Part shown: positions 1 through 14,500 of the stretch, piece by piece
Position numbering within the stretch: position 1 is the first letter of the stretch
Layout of the letters: each line of letters opens with the position of its first letter
Source of the DNA: Mrakia gelida
Lineage: Eukaryota; Basidiomycota; Tremellomycetes; Cystofilobasidiales; Mrakiaceae
DNA: 64,000 bases
NCBI GenBank assembly: GCA_024345305.1
Contig: BRON01000013.1
Location: 682,001 to 746,000 of the forward strand
Reading direction: 5' to 3'
Notes under the pieces: model-generated
Seen by the model: only the letters and a program-made list of their open reading frames with translations
Told to the model about the DNA's origin: nothing
The model's database searches: none
Position numbers and translations under genes: made by a program

Positions 1-383
1 TCGGACTCGCTGCTATCCCCTCACTGTCTTTGTTCGCTCGCTCGCTTTGTTTTCCCCTCCCGTTCCCTTGCTACACTTTTGCTGCTGCCCACGTTCCTTT
101 GCTGTTCTGTTTTGCATTTCATTATTTCGAAACCACCCACGGACATTTACAATGCTTACTTTCCTTCTCATCGAAACGAGCAAATCTACGAGATGCACCG
201 AGAGGGAGACGCTGCGGGAGAGAAGGGTTGAACGACGAGTCGAGGCGAATGCTTTCGCGCTCCCTCCCTCACCTCAACGTGTTCCCCTTCTTCTCTTTCC
301 CCCTCCCTTCGCCTTTCTCTCCCTCCCTCCTCTCGGCCACCCTTCTCTCAATCCTCGCTTGGTGCTCGTGAACTTCGAGAGCT

Positions 384-2173
384 ATGGATGCTCTCTCTTC
401 CTCGCCTCCTTCGATGGTTGGCGATTCGTACACACCTTCGACTCCCTTCCCTTCCGTGATCGCATGGCAAGGAACTCCCAACAACGCACTCCGGGAGAGA
501 ATCCTGGCAGCAGCTAGAGCAGGTACGTATATACATCTCCCTTTGTTCTGAACTCTTGAACTCTCATATAGACCTCGTCGTTTCTCCCTTCCCTTCCCTC
601 TCCCTCCTCCTCCTTCCTTCCGTTCCCTCCCTCTCCTCCCCACCTCCCTCCTCTCCCTCTCTCAGATCCCAACGCGTTCCTCCCCTCTCAACATGCCAGC
701 ACGAGCCAACTACCCCCTCCACCTAAACCCATCTTCCGACCTCGCCACTCCAACTCAGCATCCACTTCCTCGTCTTCCTCCTCGACGTCGTCCCTCTCGA
801 AACGACCTCGACACAACTCCTCCTCCTCCTTCTCATCCCTTCGTTCAACTCCATCCCAAATAGAATCTTGCTCCTCCCTCTCATCCTCATCCAACTCGTC
901 CTTCTACTCGCCAGCAACAACATCCAACCACGACAGCAAACGACTACGAGTGGGAGCGGTGGGGAAGAAGGTCCCGGCGGAGTCGACCAAGGGACGAGGG
1001 GAGGAGGTCGAGTCGGAGGATCGTTGGGATCTCGCTAGACTTCTTTCGGAAGTGGACGCCAGGATGTTGAAGCAGAAGCAGTCCAGCAGCTCAGCACTAC
1101 CAGGGAGATCGTCGTCGTCGTCCGCTAGGAGGTCAAGCACGGAACCAACACTCCCATCGTCGTCGAGAGGAGGAGGAGGAGGAGGAAGGTCAACGAGGGA
1201 GATCGCACCGCCGTCGACTTCCTCTGGACAAGGGATGGCCACGAGATCAGGTGGGAAGGGGAAGGAGAGGATGAGGTCCCTACATTCTCTTCCATTCATA
1301 GGAGAAGTCGTCGGTGGAGGAAGCAGCAGCAGCAGTTCTATGGAGGAGATCAAGACCACCAAGTCGGCGCCTCCTCCCTTCGACGACTACCTCAACCTCG
1401 GAGGGATGAACGAACCCATGGACGGCATCCTCGAGGACGACGGAGGAGTCGGGAAGAGTCTCAGCAGCCTCAAAATGAAGGATCCTTCAACCTCTCCACC
1501 TCATCCTCATCCTCCCCAGCAACAACCCCGACCCTTCCAACGAACCACCTCCCTCCAACTCCAGCAACCTCCTCCTCGCACCCATCTCTCCAACCCACCT
1601 CCTCTCCTCCGTCGAACAACAACCTCCCCAGTGCCTCCTCCCTCCCCACGAAAACCACGCTCGGCTCAAACCACCACCACAGCAGTCTTCTCCCCTCCTC
1701 CTCCACTCCCTCCTCTTCATCAACACCGAACAACCAAAGCTCTCTCCCCTCTCAAACAACTCATCAACTCCTCCAACCCCCAACAACCTTCCTCTCGCTC
1801 GTCGTCCACCTCTCAGCACCAACAACCACAGCCTTCCAAACCCAACCCATCTCAAGGAGGAGGGAGTAGATCCTCAGGTCCAGTAACCGTCGGGATCCCC
1901 CGTCGCTCAGCGAGTTCACTCTCGAAGGATCCAAGGAGGACGTTCAGACCGCCGTTCCTCAAGCAGCCACCTACTACCACGGCGATTCAGGTCCAAGCGA
2001 GTCCGCCGAAGCAGCAGGAGACGGAGAGTGAGAAGGAGGGAGGAGGAGCGAACGCGCCGTCATCGGATGGTCCGAGGGTCGATTCGGACAACTCGTTTGA
2101 TTCGTTCGACGCGTTGCTGTTGGGGGAGTCGGAGGATATTGAGGCGTTGTTGAGGGTGGTGGATGGGGTGTAG
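384..2173 (+). CDS. Ser/Pro-rich low-complexity protein of unknown function
   Basis: Two exons: 384-522 and 666-2173, joined across a 143-nt intron with a GTACGT donor and a CTCAG acceptor. The joined frame gives 548 residues. The N-terminus (MDALSSSPPSMVGDSY...) contains the only ordered-looking stretch, SVIAWQGTPNNALRERILAA, just before the splice. The rest is dominated by Ser, Pro, Gln and Asn runs with scattered basic patches (SKRPRH, KRLRVGAVGKK) that could act as nuclear signals. It ends in an acidic, hydrophobic tail (DNSFDSFDALLLGESEDIEALLRVVDGV without the polar runs). I do not recognise a family and infer no function. The ATG was chosen because it is in frame through the splice and is followed by protein-like codon use. 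It faces CSF1 tail to tail. Confidence 0.7.
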
Positions 2174-2544
2174 GAGTGGTCTGGTTAGTCTAGTCTAGCT
2201 TGTTTCTCTCTTCGTTTGGGTTTTCTGGGTCGATGAGCGTTTTGAACGACGACGAGAGAGAGACGGGCATGGGATCGTGAAAGTTCGTAAGAGTCGTTTC
2301 GAGTGTATGGAATATGCAAGTGTGAAAGAGTACGTAAGTATGAGAGGAGCAATAGAGGGAAAGTATGCAAAGGGGAGAAAGAGAGGAGAGAGAGAGGAAA
2401 AAGCGAAGACGCGACGCGATGGAGTCGAGTCTACGATTTCGGGAGCTGTTTCTTGTAGGTTCCGAGGAGTCTGTAACCCAAAAGACGCGTCTCGAGTCAG
2501 CTCAGAGGCTCGGTGGACCTCAAAGAAGGAAAGAAACCCAAAAC

Positions 2545-5500
2545 TCACCCCTCCATCAAAACAACCAACGGCCGCGTCGCGTACTCGTGAGTCCACTTCG
2601 AACTCTTCGAGAACTGACTCTGAACCCAAGGGACCCAACTCTTGCTAGGCGTAGCTTCTCCAAGATGACTGAGCTGAAGTTCCTGGATGTCCTCGGACCT
2701 GGCGATGTAGATGAACGGCGAGTGGGGTTCGATGAGGCTGCCTGGTTGGGCGGTCGAGGGTTTGGGAAGGAGGGAGGAGGAGGAATCCGAGTCGGAGGTA
2801 GCTGAGGTGGGCCTGTCGGGGTTGAGGGTAGATCCACCACCGACGGATTTGGATCTGTCGGCGTCCACTCGAGCGAGACCGGTTTGGATCTTGGATTCGA
2901 AGGTGGTGATCAACGCTCCGAGCCATTTGAGGTGGGCGTCTGTTGAGGTGAGGAAGAAAGGGAGGAGTCAGAAGAGGGGAATCGAGCAGGAAGTTGGGAA
3001 GAGACTGACAGTTGAGCGACGAGTCGACGGCTCCTCCGAAAGACATGGTGAAGTCGTACTGAATCGTTCGAACTGGATTCTCCGTCGAGTCCATCATCTG
3101 TAGAGCAGAAGAGAACACGCAAGGTCAGTCTGAGTTCGAGAAGGAGGTTAAGAGTGTGGTATAAGACGGACGATTTTCTGAATGAAGGAAAAGGCGAAGG
3201 AAGCAAAGGAGTCAGCGTGAGTCGCGACGCTCGGAAAGGAAAGCGAAGCGAACTGACCGTCTCGGGCAGCAGGAGAATTCTCGAGCTCGATCCAGCAGTA
3301 GCTCGTTTGAGCCAAGCCTGAGTATTGATGAACCCTTCCTTCTCCTCGAGTGATGGAGGGTGGACCGAAGACGACCACTTCTTGAGCTTGAGGAAAGCCA
3401 ACCTCAGGTTGAGACGCGTCTCGGGCGGGAGTCCTGGAGCGACCGTCCTGTCGAGTCGAGCCTCTACTGCTCCGAGATCAAGCCTGACGAGGTCCTTGTC
3501 GACAAAGCTCTGAGCGTAGAGGACGACGCTGATTCCTTCCGACTGGAGAGTCATGGTTTGGACGATGGTGAAGGTGACGTTCTCGGCTTCCGTCCTGAGC
3601 TTCGTTCGAGTTGACTTGACGAAGTCGTTCGCGACGGCGGAGAGGTTTTGAGCCTGGAGAGAGAGAGAGAGAAAAAAGCAGACGTCAGCTTGAGTGGAAG
3701 TCGAGAAGAGCAAGAGAAAGCTGAGGGACGAACGGGTTTGGCGTTGTGATGCCTCGCGTAGGAGCTCGAGAAACGAACGGCACTGCGAACGGCGTCGTCG
3801 ATCTGCTCCAGGTAGCCCGAGTAGATCTTGAGAAGGTCGGGAACTAGGAGGGTGAGAGGAAATCAGCGAGCCGCTTCTTCGCCGAGGAACGAAAGAGAAC
3901 GAGATGCTCACCCGTCTGAGTCGTGATGGCCATGTTGAACGTTCCGAGGTCGACGAGGAAGGAGAGTCCGATGGTTTGGCTTGAGCTCGTCGATCCGATG
4001 ACTCCAGTCCAGTCGTCCGTGATAGATAGAGCGATGGGTCCACAGCTGAAGAGAGGATTCGAAGCAAAGAAGGGTCAGCGAGGGGGCGGAAGAGTCAAGG
4101 ACGCGAAAAGAGACGCACCTGAGCTTGAGGATCGCGTTCCCTCCAGCCATCAAGTTCGCCTCGATTTCGCCAGTCCTGACTCCAAGGGATACGAGCGTCG
4201 AGTGCTCGGCGGTGAGGTTCGATCGACGTCGACGTTCGACGTCGAATTCGAGACGAGGGAAGGACATGTGTCCTGTGAGAGCTCGATCTGCCTGGACCTT
4301 GATCTCCCCGATTCCGAACGAGTACTTCTCGACTCCTCCTGCAAGACGAACGCGAATGACGACGTCGAGGATGTCGAGTTGAAGGGTCGTCAACTTGGAG
4401 TGGACCGTCTGGGTGATCTTCCTGATCCGAACGAGGACGATGGTCGTGAGGTTGGACTTGAGGTCGGCGACGACGATGGGAGGTGAAGTCGTGGAAGCGG
4501 AAGGAGCGAGGGCGTTGACGGCTGACGAGCTCGTTCGTCGACGAGAGGGTCGTGGGTGAGCTGCTGGGATGCTGGCGAGGGGTACTGGGATCCGATCGAG
4601 CCATACGGCCTTGAAGCAGAGGATGTCCTCGAACCGAACGAAGTCGAAGGAGGAGGAGAACTCGGTGTCCAAGGTGAGGGAGAGGATTCGACGATCCACA
4701 CGATGAAGACCTCCAGAGGGTTCCTCTGGCGAGAGGGAGATGGCGAGGGAGAGGTTTTGAGCCGAGGCTTGTAGACTTTCCTCCTTGTCTGACGCGTGGA
4801 GGTTCTTGTTGCTGTTTGACGAAAGGAACGCGAAGTGAGGTCAGCACGAGTTATCGCCACGAGAGAAGCAAAACCTGCACTCACATGAACGTCGTCGTCA
4901 CACCCCCTACTCTTCCCACCATACTGAGACTTTGGAAGCCAGGAGCGATGTTGAAGATGAATCCTCCGCTCTCCCAAGCGATCGTGACCTCCGTGAGATC
5001 CTCGCGACTCGTGAGGACCTTGAGCATCGACTTGTTGATCTGAAGACTGATGCTGATCTGCATGTTGGCCTTGGGGGGAGGCTCTGGAACAGGAGGAGGA
5101 GTGAGGAGGGTTTCGAGGGGTCCCTGGGGTTCTTGGGGTGAAAGAGTCGAGGAGGAGGGAAGTCGGAGGAGAGGGACCTCGGGCGAAGGAGGGTCGAACT
5201 TGGGAGGACGATGATCGATGGTGTGCATGATTTGGACGAAGAAGGGAAGGACGTCGGGGGAGATGGAGTTGCTGGTTCCATGAACGGTGGTGTTGACGAG
5301 GAGGGCGGGACCGGTGGTGACCTCGGGAAGGGAGGATGCGGAGGAGGGAGAGGACGTCGACGGAACCTTGTCGTGGTACTCGCACCACATCGAGACAGTT
5401 GGGAGGACGAAGATCTCCGGATCTCTAGGCTTCTTCGACGTCGGAGTACCGTCCAGTCCTCCTCGAAGATCCATGGCGTCCGAGTAGGAGTAGAGCGAGA

Positions 5501-8500
5501 CATGTCCGGCGTTGAACTCGAAAGTCGCTTGAACCTCGAGACTCTTCTTCTTCGAGATCGAAGGGGCGTGATCGACGACGACTTGGGTTCCCTGTCCGTA
5601 GAACTGCTCAAAGTTGTGCTCGAGAGCGAGCCGATCCAGTCGCTTCTTCCCTTGCTCGTAGACGTCGATGAGGGCGAAGACGTAGCTTGGGAGGGCCGAG
5701 TCGAGCGAGAGTTGAAACGCGCTGACCTCCGAATCGACGCTGACCAGACGAAGTCCACTCGACGACTTGCTTCGAACGTTTCCCTTGAGGAGGGGAAAGT
5801 GGACTGCGGAGAGGAAGATAGTCTCGGGTCAGGTCGTGGAAGGCAGAGAAAGAGAAGCTGCGAAACTCACCTCGGTTATAGGTCTGATGCGAGAGTCCGT
5901 CGAACGAGTTGACGTCTCCTTGGTCGAACCTGAGAAGAGAGAAAGCGAGAGGTCAGCATTCAGGCCTTCTGGAGCAACGATAAAGCAAAGAAAGGAAGGC
6001 GTACCTCGAAGTGAACTGCAGAGAAACATCCTTGATCTCTCCCGCTCCATCCTCGTCCCTCCTCGTCGTAAAGTTGAGCTCTCGAACCGAAACGACGAAG
6101 GCAGGCACCGACGAGCTCTTTTCCGAGCAGAGCGTCGACTTGATCTCTTCTCGACTGAGTGGGAAGGCGAATCCGACGTGCTGGACCTGGACCTGGATCT
6201 CTCGATCCTCGAGCCACGAAGGAGTCGGTTCGGCGAGCTCTCCAACGGCCTCCTGGGGTTCGTCGGCTTGCCAGACTCGAGCTGCTCGACTCTTGATGTC
6301 CTCGAACTCGACGATCCTCTGCTTCTTCCTCCTCTGAAGCTCGACTCCGTAGTGGTCGAAGAGATCTCCGAGCTCTCCAACGGCGGCGGCTTGGAGGGTA
6401 CCGTGGACTTGGTCGAGACGAACTTGAAGGACGCGAAGCTCTGGTTTCCCGAAGGTCGCCTGGCGAGTTCTCGGCTGACGAGGTCCATCGAAGGGGTGGT
6501 TCTGAGCTCGGAAGTTGACGGTAACGTAGGCTGAACGGTATCGACGATCCATGGTCGTTTCCGTCGAGGGCGAAGACGCGTGTCGAAGGGAGGTTTGAGC
6601 GAGGGAGAGAGCGAGTTCGTCGACGGAGAACGACCAAAGAGGCTCCTGACTGGAACCGACGGGACTGCTGACCTCTCCTTGGAGGATCGAAGCCTCGATA
6701 TACTGGATCGACGAGGGTCCCTTGAGTCCAATCTTGAATCCTCGAAGAGCGAACCGAATCGTGTGAAGGAGCTGGGTTTCCGACGAGGGAGTTTCGACCT
6801 TGGGAACTGGGATGGACGACGACGACGACCGAGCTCGGCGAGCTTTGACGAGAAGATCCTCGAGCTGACTCATGTCTCGTCCGATCTGACTGAAGACGGC
6901 GAACAAGCTGTCGAGGACATCCGGTTGGAAGACGACGTCGACGAAATCGAGGGTAACGACCAGCTCGACTCGAGCAGCAGCTGATCCTGGAGGTTTCCCG
7001 TAGATCCCGGAAGCCTTGATGGATGGGAAGGAGACCGTCATCGTCGACGTGGTGGAGGAGTCCGCAGGGAGATGGAGGAGGGAGGCTTTGGTAGGGACGA
7101 AGCGAAGGGATTGAAGTCCGAGCTGAAGACCGAATTCGAACGAGACTGGTCCATCCTGGCGACCTTCAGGTCTACTGACGAAGGCAAGGACGTCTTGAAG
7201 AGTCCAGCAGACCCAGAGTCGAGGAGTGATCCTGATGTCGAAGTCGAGGCGCTTGAGGAGGATATTGAGGTTGATCGAAGGGAAGACGCGTCCGAGCTCT
7301 GGCTTGGGATGAGGTTTCAGCGATCGTGCTGGGTTGTCCTCCGGGTCGAACTCCTTGATGATCTCCTCGAGAGTCGATTGATGGTTCCTGGAAAGGAGAG
7401 AAGGCGAAGAGAGAGAGTCAGCGACGCGAACGGCAGAGGGAGGGAAGAGGGAAAGCAAACTCACTTCGACTTCTTGACCCACGACTCCGAGAACTCGTAG
7501 AGTCGAGCGATGTTGGCTGGAGCTTGACTTCGAACTGCCTCGACGGCGAAGACTGCCGAGAGAGCGCCCGCAGACGAACTGTTTTCTCCTTGAGCGAACG
7601 AGAGCACCGAATCCGCTCCCTGAACCGTAACCTCGGCGAGAAGTTGAGCCTGATCGTCCTGTTGATCCTTCTGCTCTGCCGAGACTTTGAGATCCTGAAG
7701 TCGAAGGATGAGCGAGGCGGAGAGGTTCGAGGGCGCCGAGAGGATCCGTTTCGACGCGATGGAAGGGAAATCGACGACGACCTTCGTGATGATCGCTCCT
7801 GACTTCGAGAACGCTCTAACTCCGAGTTCCTCGACATCGACCTCGACGGATCCTGTCTTGAATCCCATGGTGGCCTCGAGGACGATCTTGTTCCATTCCA
7901 AGGGAGTCTCGGACGGTTTCCTCGAGGGCGTTCTTGGAATTTGCTCCCTCGCCTGCTCGAGGACGATCATCTTGCTCTCGAAGACCTTCCTGACCTTGAG
8001 GATGTGACGGATGACGTGAAGGAGAGCTGGGGTAATCCTGGCGGTTCCATCTCCGAGGACGGACTGGACGACTATCCGAAGGGTTCGAGGGTTGGTGGGC
8101 GAAGGGTAGGAGGTCTCCTCGTCTTCCGACCAGGTTCGAGCGATGAACGAGTAGGGTCCGATGATGAGAGCTCCGTCTGTCGAATCCGAGGCGAGGGTGG
8201 CTCGATGGTTGGCTTTGAGTCGACCGGTGGTGAAGGAGATGACGGCGGGACGAGCGAGGAGGGTTTGGAAGATGGTTCGGGGAGGAGGACGGTTTTCGGG
8301 AAGAGGTTGCTCGACGGGTTTTTTGACGGATCGACCTGCGAAGACGTAGTCGAGGATAGCGATGTCGTCGACCGAGAAGAAGCTGGCGGATCCTGGCCAA
8401 TCCTGCCACCAGTCCGAGAGGATGGGAAGCACATCCTCGAGCATCCCGTCGTCCGTTCGTTCGCTATTCGACTCCAACTCCTTGAACTCGACGGCTCCTT

Positions 8501-11500
8501 TCGCTGCTTCCTCGGCTTGAAGGCAGTGCCGAAGTCTGCAGAGGAACTTCCATCCGAGGCTCGACCGAGTTGGGCTGGATTGAACGAGGTAGGAGGCGGG
8601 TCGAAGGCAGGCTGGGGAGGTCTGGATCTTGCTCGTTCGTGCTTGTTGAAGGATCTCCCAAACGACGGTCCTGATTCGGGCTCTCCTCCTTCCGGCGATC
8701 TCCTCGTTGAGTCGATCCAAGGCACTGAAGAAGCGTAAGGACTCGTGGACCGTTCCGATGATGAGTTCACTTGCGATGTTGAGCCAGTCGAGATTCGAAT
8801 CTCCGATGTTGAGACGGAGCGAGGTGTTGTCCGAGGTCGACGAGAAAGTTCCGACGAGAGCTTGAGTGGTGAGCCTGAGGACTTCTGGGTCGGGAGTAGG
8901 GTTTCGCGTTCCGTCGATGGAGCTTGTGGCTTGAAGGACTCGAAGGATGCTGGAGTCGACCGAGAGGGACGCGTCGAGGGAGGTCTCCGAGGGGAGAGGC
9001 GACTCGTAGCCGAGAGCGGAGGTGGAGAGGTTTCCGTCGAAAGGTGGACTGGCGCTGGAGCTCACGAGAAGCTTGATGGCCCTGGCGTTCCACTCGATCC
9101 TAGCGTGAAGGTCGCCCGAGGGAGACGCGCCTCTCGCGACCGACGAGGACTCCGAAATCGCCTTGACTTCCGCCTTCGTGAGGACCCTCAGGACGCTCTG
9201 GACTCGGATACCGGATATTTCAACCTCGATGATGAAGCTCTCCGGAGATGGAACCTTTGGGGCAGTGAGAGGCTCGCTCGGAGTCGCCGACGCGTCGATG
9301 GCTACGAGATCGTCGAGGACTTGACCAGGCGAATCCGTCTGAGAAAGGCGAAGGAAGAAGTCAGCGTTGGATCGAAGTCTCAAGAAGATAGGAGACAGAG
9401 CACTCACTGCCTCAGCTAATCCAGTAAGGAGCTCCTTGAGCGGTCCAATGCTGAGAGGCGTGAAGAGGAATCGAAGGTCCTTCCTCGAGCTGACTCGAAC
9501 CACGCGATTCGCTGCTGGAGCTGCACGTCGAGAGGCTCGTCGGATGACTGAGTTGTGTCGACTTCGTTTCGGAGGAGGTGGATCCGGAGTAGAGGGCGAG
9601 GGAAGAGGAGCAGCCGACTTGCGAGAGGCCTGTGTCGACGAAAGGAAAGGACAGGGTCAGCGAGAAGAACGAGACAACGAGCAGATCGAGACAAGCTCAC
9701 CTCGACTTTGACAGCAGCACCATCCCCACAGAAGATCTCTGAGGGTCGAAGGAGCCTGTAGCGATCGAGAACAGCCGAGAAAGTCGAGTGCTGAAGGACT
9801 GCTTTGCTCGTTGGAAGGACGGTGCCTGAGAACGAAACGAAGGTGGAAGGCGAGTCAGCAGGTGCTCATCGAGATGGGCAAGAGCGACCAGAGACTCACT
9901 CGTAGAGTCTCCTGAACTAGAGGTGTCCGTAGAAGTCGAGTTATCGGACTCGTCTCCATCGCTGATCTCGGCGTCGTCCTCGTAGGCGGTGAAGAACGAA
10001 GCGGATCCTGAAGCTCGTCGATGAGGAGGGAAGCGGCTGGGCGAAGGAAACAGGTGAGGTCAGTGGAGCTTTGGATCGAAGTTCGAGGAAAGGGAAGAGC
10101 GACTCACAAAGATCTCGCATCGCCATCATCGTCATCTGTCGAGCTCTTGAAACTAGCGGCTTCTGAAGCACTCGTCTCGTCCTCGCTCTCGCTGATGTAG
10201 TAAGACTCCTCCTTGACGGGACGTCGACGGGGGACGATGGGTGGAGGGAGGTAGAGTCCGTTGAGGTGAGAAACGGGACCTGGGCGAAAACGAAGTCGAA
10301 AGTCAGCGAAACGAGAGGGAGGAACGGAAGTTCAAGGACGCGTCGAATTACTCACCAGCCTTGATCTTCGGATCGTACAGCTGAGCCACTCGTCTTGTCA
10401 TCTCGTCTTGAGCGATCACGAAGGCTGCTTGTTCCTCCGCTGACTCGAGCCATCCCGTTGGAGACTGGTAGATGTCGAGAGCGAGGTCGAGGGAGAGGGC
10501 GGAGACTTCCCACCAGTTGTGGCTCGGGGTCGATGGAGGGAGGAGGATCCGAGCGTCAAGTTGAGGGAGGGAGACGCTCATCATGCTGCGGTACGACTCG
10601 GTGGCGAGATCGTTGAGTTCGAAGACGAGACCTGAGGGAAGGACGACGTTGATCGCGGAGGCGGGAGACCAAACGGTGAAGTCGACGGCTCCGATGGAGA
10701 CTTTGAAGAAGGTGACTGCAGAGGGAGAACGAGGGTCAGCGAAGCTTCACTCGGAGTCGAATGAAGGGAAGAGGAGAGCCGACTCACTATCAGGATCGAC
10801 CGCCAGCTCGATGTTGGGAGGGGGAGAGTTTCCCTTGTCGCTGAAGTTGAGACCGAACGTCTTCCCGACCTTGGCGAGACTCGAGAGCATCGCTGGCGAC
10901 GTGTGACCTGTGATGCGACCTAGGTCGGCTTCCCAGAGACAGAGGTAGGTGGCGGTTTGGGGTTGAGGTCCGAAGAGACGGTTTCCGACGAGTCCGAGGC
11001 CTGACAAAAGAACGACGCGACAAGTCAGTCGAAGCGCTTCGAAGAAGAGAGGCGAAAATGGAAGACAGACTCACCATCAATCATGATCGCATCTTCTCGA
11101 GCAGGAACCGGCTCATCAGGATCGAGCATGTTCTTCGTCGAGAGCTTGACGGGTTGGAAGGCGAAGACGACCTCTGAAAGGAACGAAAGCGAGACGAAAG
11201 GAACGATCAGCTCGACGTCCTCTCACTACCAGCACGAGAGATCTATGAACTCACCCATAAAGTAATCGTGAAGCCTTAGCGAGACCTGCATCTCCGGAGA
11301 ACTGACGACGAGAACCTTCCTGCAGTCGTGAAGATCCTCGGGGAAGATGAGCGATCCCTCGTGAACCGTGACCGTGAGATCGATCTCGAAGACGTCGGCC
11401 TGGAAACCGACAGATGAGAAGTACGAGTCAGCTTCAGGGAGAGGAGATGACGAAAAGAGAAGGAAAGAAAGAGAGAGAGGCGACTGACCTTTCCAGCTCG

Positions 11501-14500
11501 ATACCTCGCCGCTACAGGATCTCCAATCGCGTTCGCGTCCTTCTTCTCTCGGTACTCTGGCAGAGTCGTGAAGTTGGTGAAAGATCCGAAGTAGTTGTCC
11601 TTGATTCGGAAGATGTGTCGAATCGCCCAACCGAAGCACTTGAACTCGATCCCTCGCGTCTACGAACGAAAACAACGAGATGAAAGTCAGCTCGCGTCTT
11701 CGTCTTCGTCCCTCTTCCCCCTCTCCTCTCTCTCTCTTCTCCCCATCTGCATTGGAGTGAACTCACCAGCAGATCAATCGTCAACGTCTCCACATGATCT
11801 GGATCCGTCTCCGAGAAGAACAGATAGCTCCCAGTCACGTCCAAGATCCCGAACGTCCCGAGATCCTTCGTCCTCTCCGTTCCGAACGAGTTGTTGGTGC
11901 TCCAGAGCGGGAGACTCATCGAGGCTTTGAGCTTGGAAGCTTCGATCTGGAAGGTGACCTCGGTGGACTTCTGGGAGAACTTGGTCGAAGGGATGTCGAC
12001 GGTTGAGTCGAGTCGAGGACCGGAGAGGACGAGGAAGACTGCGAGGACGAAGGACGGACGAGAACGAGAGAGAAGGCGAAAGGTGATGTTAGTGAGGGCG
12101 CGAGGGTAGAGAGAGACACGCATAAGTGATGCAACGAACCGTTATCATCCAACGAGCTCGGAGCGTCGATGATGTTGTGATCGTTCAGATTAAGCCTCAA
12201 CGCGAACTCCTGCAACGCGACCTTAAACGTGTACTGGTAAGGGACGAAGTGGAAGAAGTCCGTCCCAGGTCCGGAGGTCCAGTCTTTGGCGAGATCGCTG
12301 AGCTGGGTGATGTGATCTCGGAGGAGGTTGATGACGGGTTTGGAGAGCGAGACGTCGAAGATCCAGTCGCGACGAGTGTTCCATTGGAGAGGGGAAGGCA
12401 TCTTGCAGGAGACCTGAGAGGGTGAAGAGGAAGAAGGGAGGTAGAAGGGGATGTTGTGTCAGCTTCTCGAGGGAAAGAAGAAGGAAGGGCGAGTGAGGAG
12501 AGCAGACGTTCGAGACTCACTCGACAGTTCTCTGACCAAACAAACTCCTTGGTGTTGATTGAAGACGTGACGACGAGCTTGTTCAGGTAGATGAGCATTG
12601 ACGTCTTGTATCCTTCCGTGCTGGCCACCATCCCCATCGAGTAGTTCATCGTCGATCCGGCTCCGAGAGCGATGGCGAGAAGTCCATGTCGACGCGTCGA
12701 GTGAAGTCGTCCGGCTCCTCCTGGACCTTCGCTGTCGTATTCCCAGTCCTGGTGAGCCGACGAAAAGTGAAGGTCAGTTATATTTTCGAGCCGCAAGGGG
12801 TCTAGAGGGAACGAGAAAAGAGAGAGAGGAATCGGTCGGCTGACCTTCGAAGTCTCTCGATGAGGAACCAAAAGCGTCGACTGCTCTTCGAACTTGACGA
12901 ACACCTTCATCGACGTGTGGAGTCTCGGTTCTCCAGGTTTGAGTCTCGGCGTAGGTTGGGAGTGAGAGAAGACGGCTGGAGTGAAGGCTTTTTGAAGCGC
13001 GTCTCTGCGAGCGAGTCGAAAGGAAACGGGAAGTTAGGTCAGCTCGGAGCCTTCGGACCCAAGACGAGCGGGCGGATAGCCTTCTCATGACCCCTTTAGG
13101 GCTCAATATAGATGGAAGAGAAAGGAAAGAGGACGAAAGGAAGGGAGCTCGAACCAAAACTCACCTCTGTCGATCTGCCCAAGGTCCATACGTGATCGTC
13201 CCACCTCTGAACACCAAATCCAGCCCCCACTCAGGCGCCAAATCCCCATTCCCAACATCACAGTCCTCCAATCCAGCTTCCGAATCCATCGACCGAGCGT
13301 TCAAAGGGACGAGGCCTAGCGGAAACGAACAAAAGACGCGTCGAAAGAGTCAGCGTTCGTTCCTCCTCCTTCCCCTTCCCTCCTCTTCCCCATTCCCGAA
13401 CCAGGTCTTGGGGAGGAGTTGAGTTATTGAACTACGTACCCGCCACATCCGAATAATACCTCAACTCCACCTCCTTCGAATCGATCAACGTCGTCACCTT
13501 CGCGTACTGTTTCTCCCTCTCGGTCGGCAACGTCCCCATCCCCACCCCCCCTCCACGTTCGTTCCCGTCCGCTCCAGCTCGGTAGCGCGGTAAGCCTTTC
13601 CAGGGTTCGGAGGCGGAGAGGGTAGGGTTGGGGGTGGGGAGACCGAAGAAGGTTGTGGAAGAGAGGAAGGGGAAGAGTTTGAGGAGGGGTAAGAAGAGAG
13701 GGTAGGTTAGGGAGGAGAGGGTTGGGAGGGGGGTGGAGAGGGATCTGGGTGGTGATTAAAGTGATGGTGATGGTAGTTGGGGGGAGAAGAAGCAGAAGGA
13801 AGGAGGGGAGGAAAGAAGGGAAGACGCGTCAGAACGACGAAACGAACGAGGACACAGTCGGTCGAGCTTCGCAAAACTCACTGATGCTTCTTGATCTCCT
13901 TGTAAGCGTGCCTTCCATGATCGAGGATAGGACCTCGATAATCCGGATTCGTCCTCGTAACGAGCTTGACTCCCGAAAGCGTGTAGGCGTGAACGGACTT
14001 GTAGTCGTCGAGTTTCGAACGAGTCTGTTTCGGTCGGACGCGGGGGAAAGGGCAACACGTCAGATCTTCGTTCCTTCTTCCCAGAAGCGCACTCTTGATC
14101 TTCATCTCAAGAGACGGGACAGCTTGAGATCCGATCGTGCGAGACCAAACGAAACGAAAAGACTCACCTTCGCAGCCTCCCACGTCCCCAACCCTTCCTT
14201 GAACGCAAGGAACAACAAACTCGGTGTCGCATCGTTCCCGAACGTGATCCCACCCGTCAGGATATGAACCTCCATCGGAAGAGCCTCTCTGAGCCAGTTA
14301 ACCGCTGTTGAATTCGATTCGACCGTCGAGGGAACGAACATGCTCGTCGGGAGGGGTTCCTTCGCGGGGTGATGGCGTTGCGAGTCCGATGAGGTTGAGG
14401 GTGAGACTTCTGCGACACACGAACGAACAAGGTTATTATTGGTCAGCTGAGCGAGCTTCACATACCTCGAAGAAGCAAGCGAGAGCGAAACGAGACTCAC

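Noticed and set aside
2910..14500. Many long plus- and minus-strand open frames rich in Arg, Ser and Glu across the CSF1 locus
   Set aside because: They are shadows of CSF1 exons in other frames. GC-rich codons leave the opposite strand open, and none shows splice-consistent extension or a recognisable domain.
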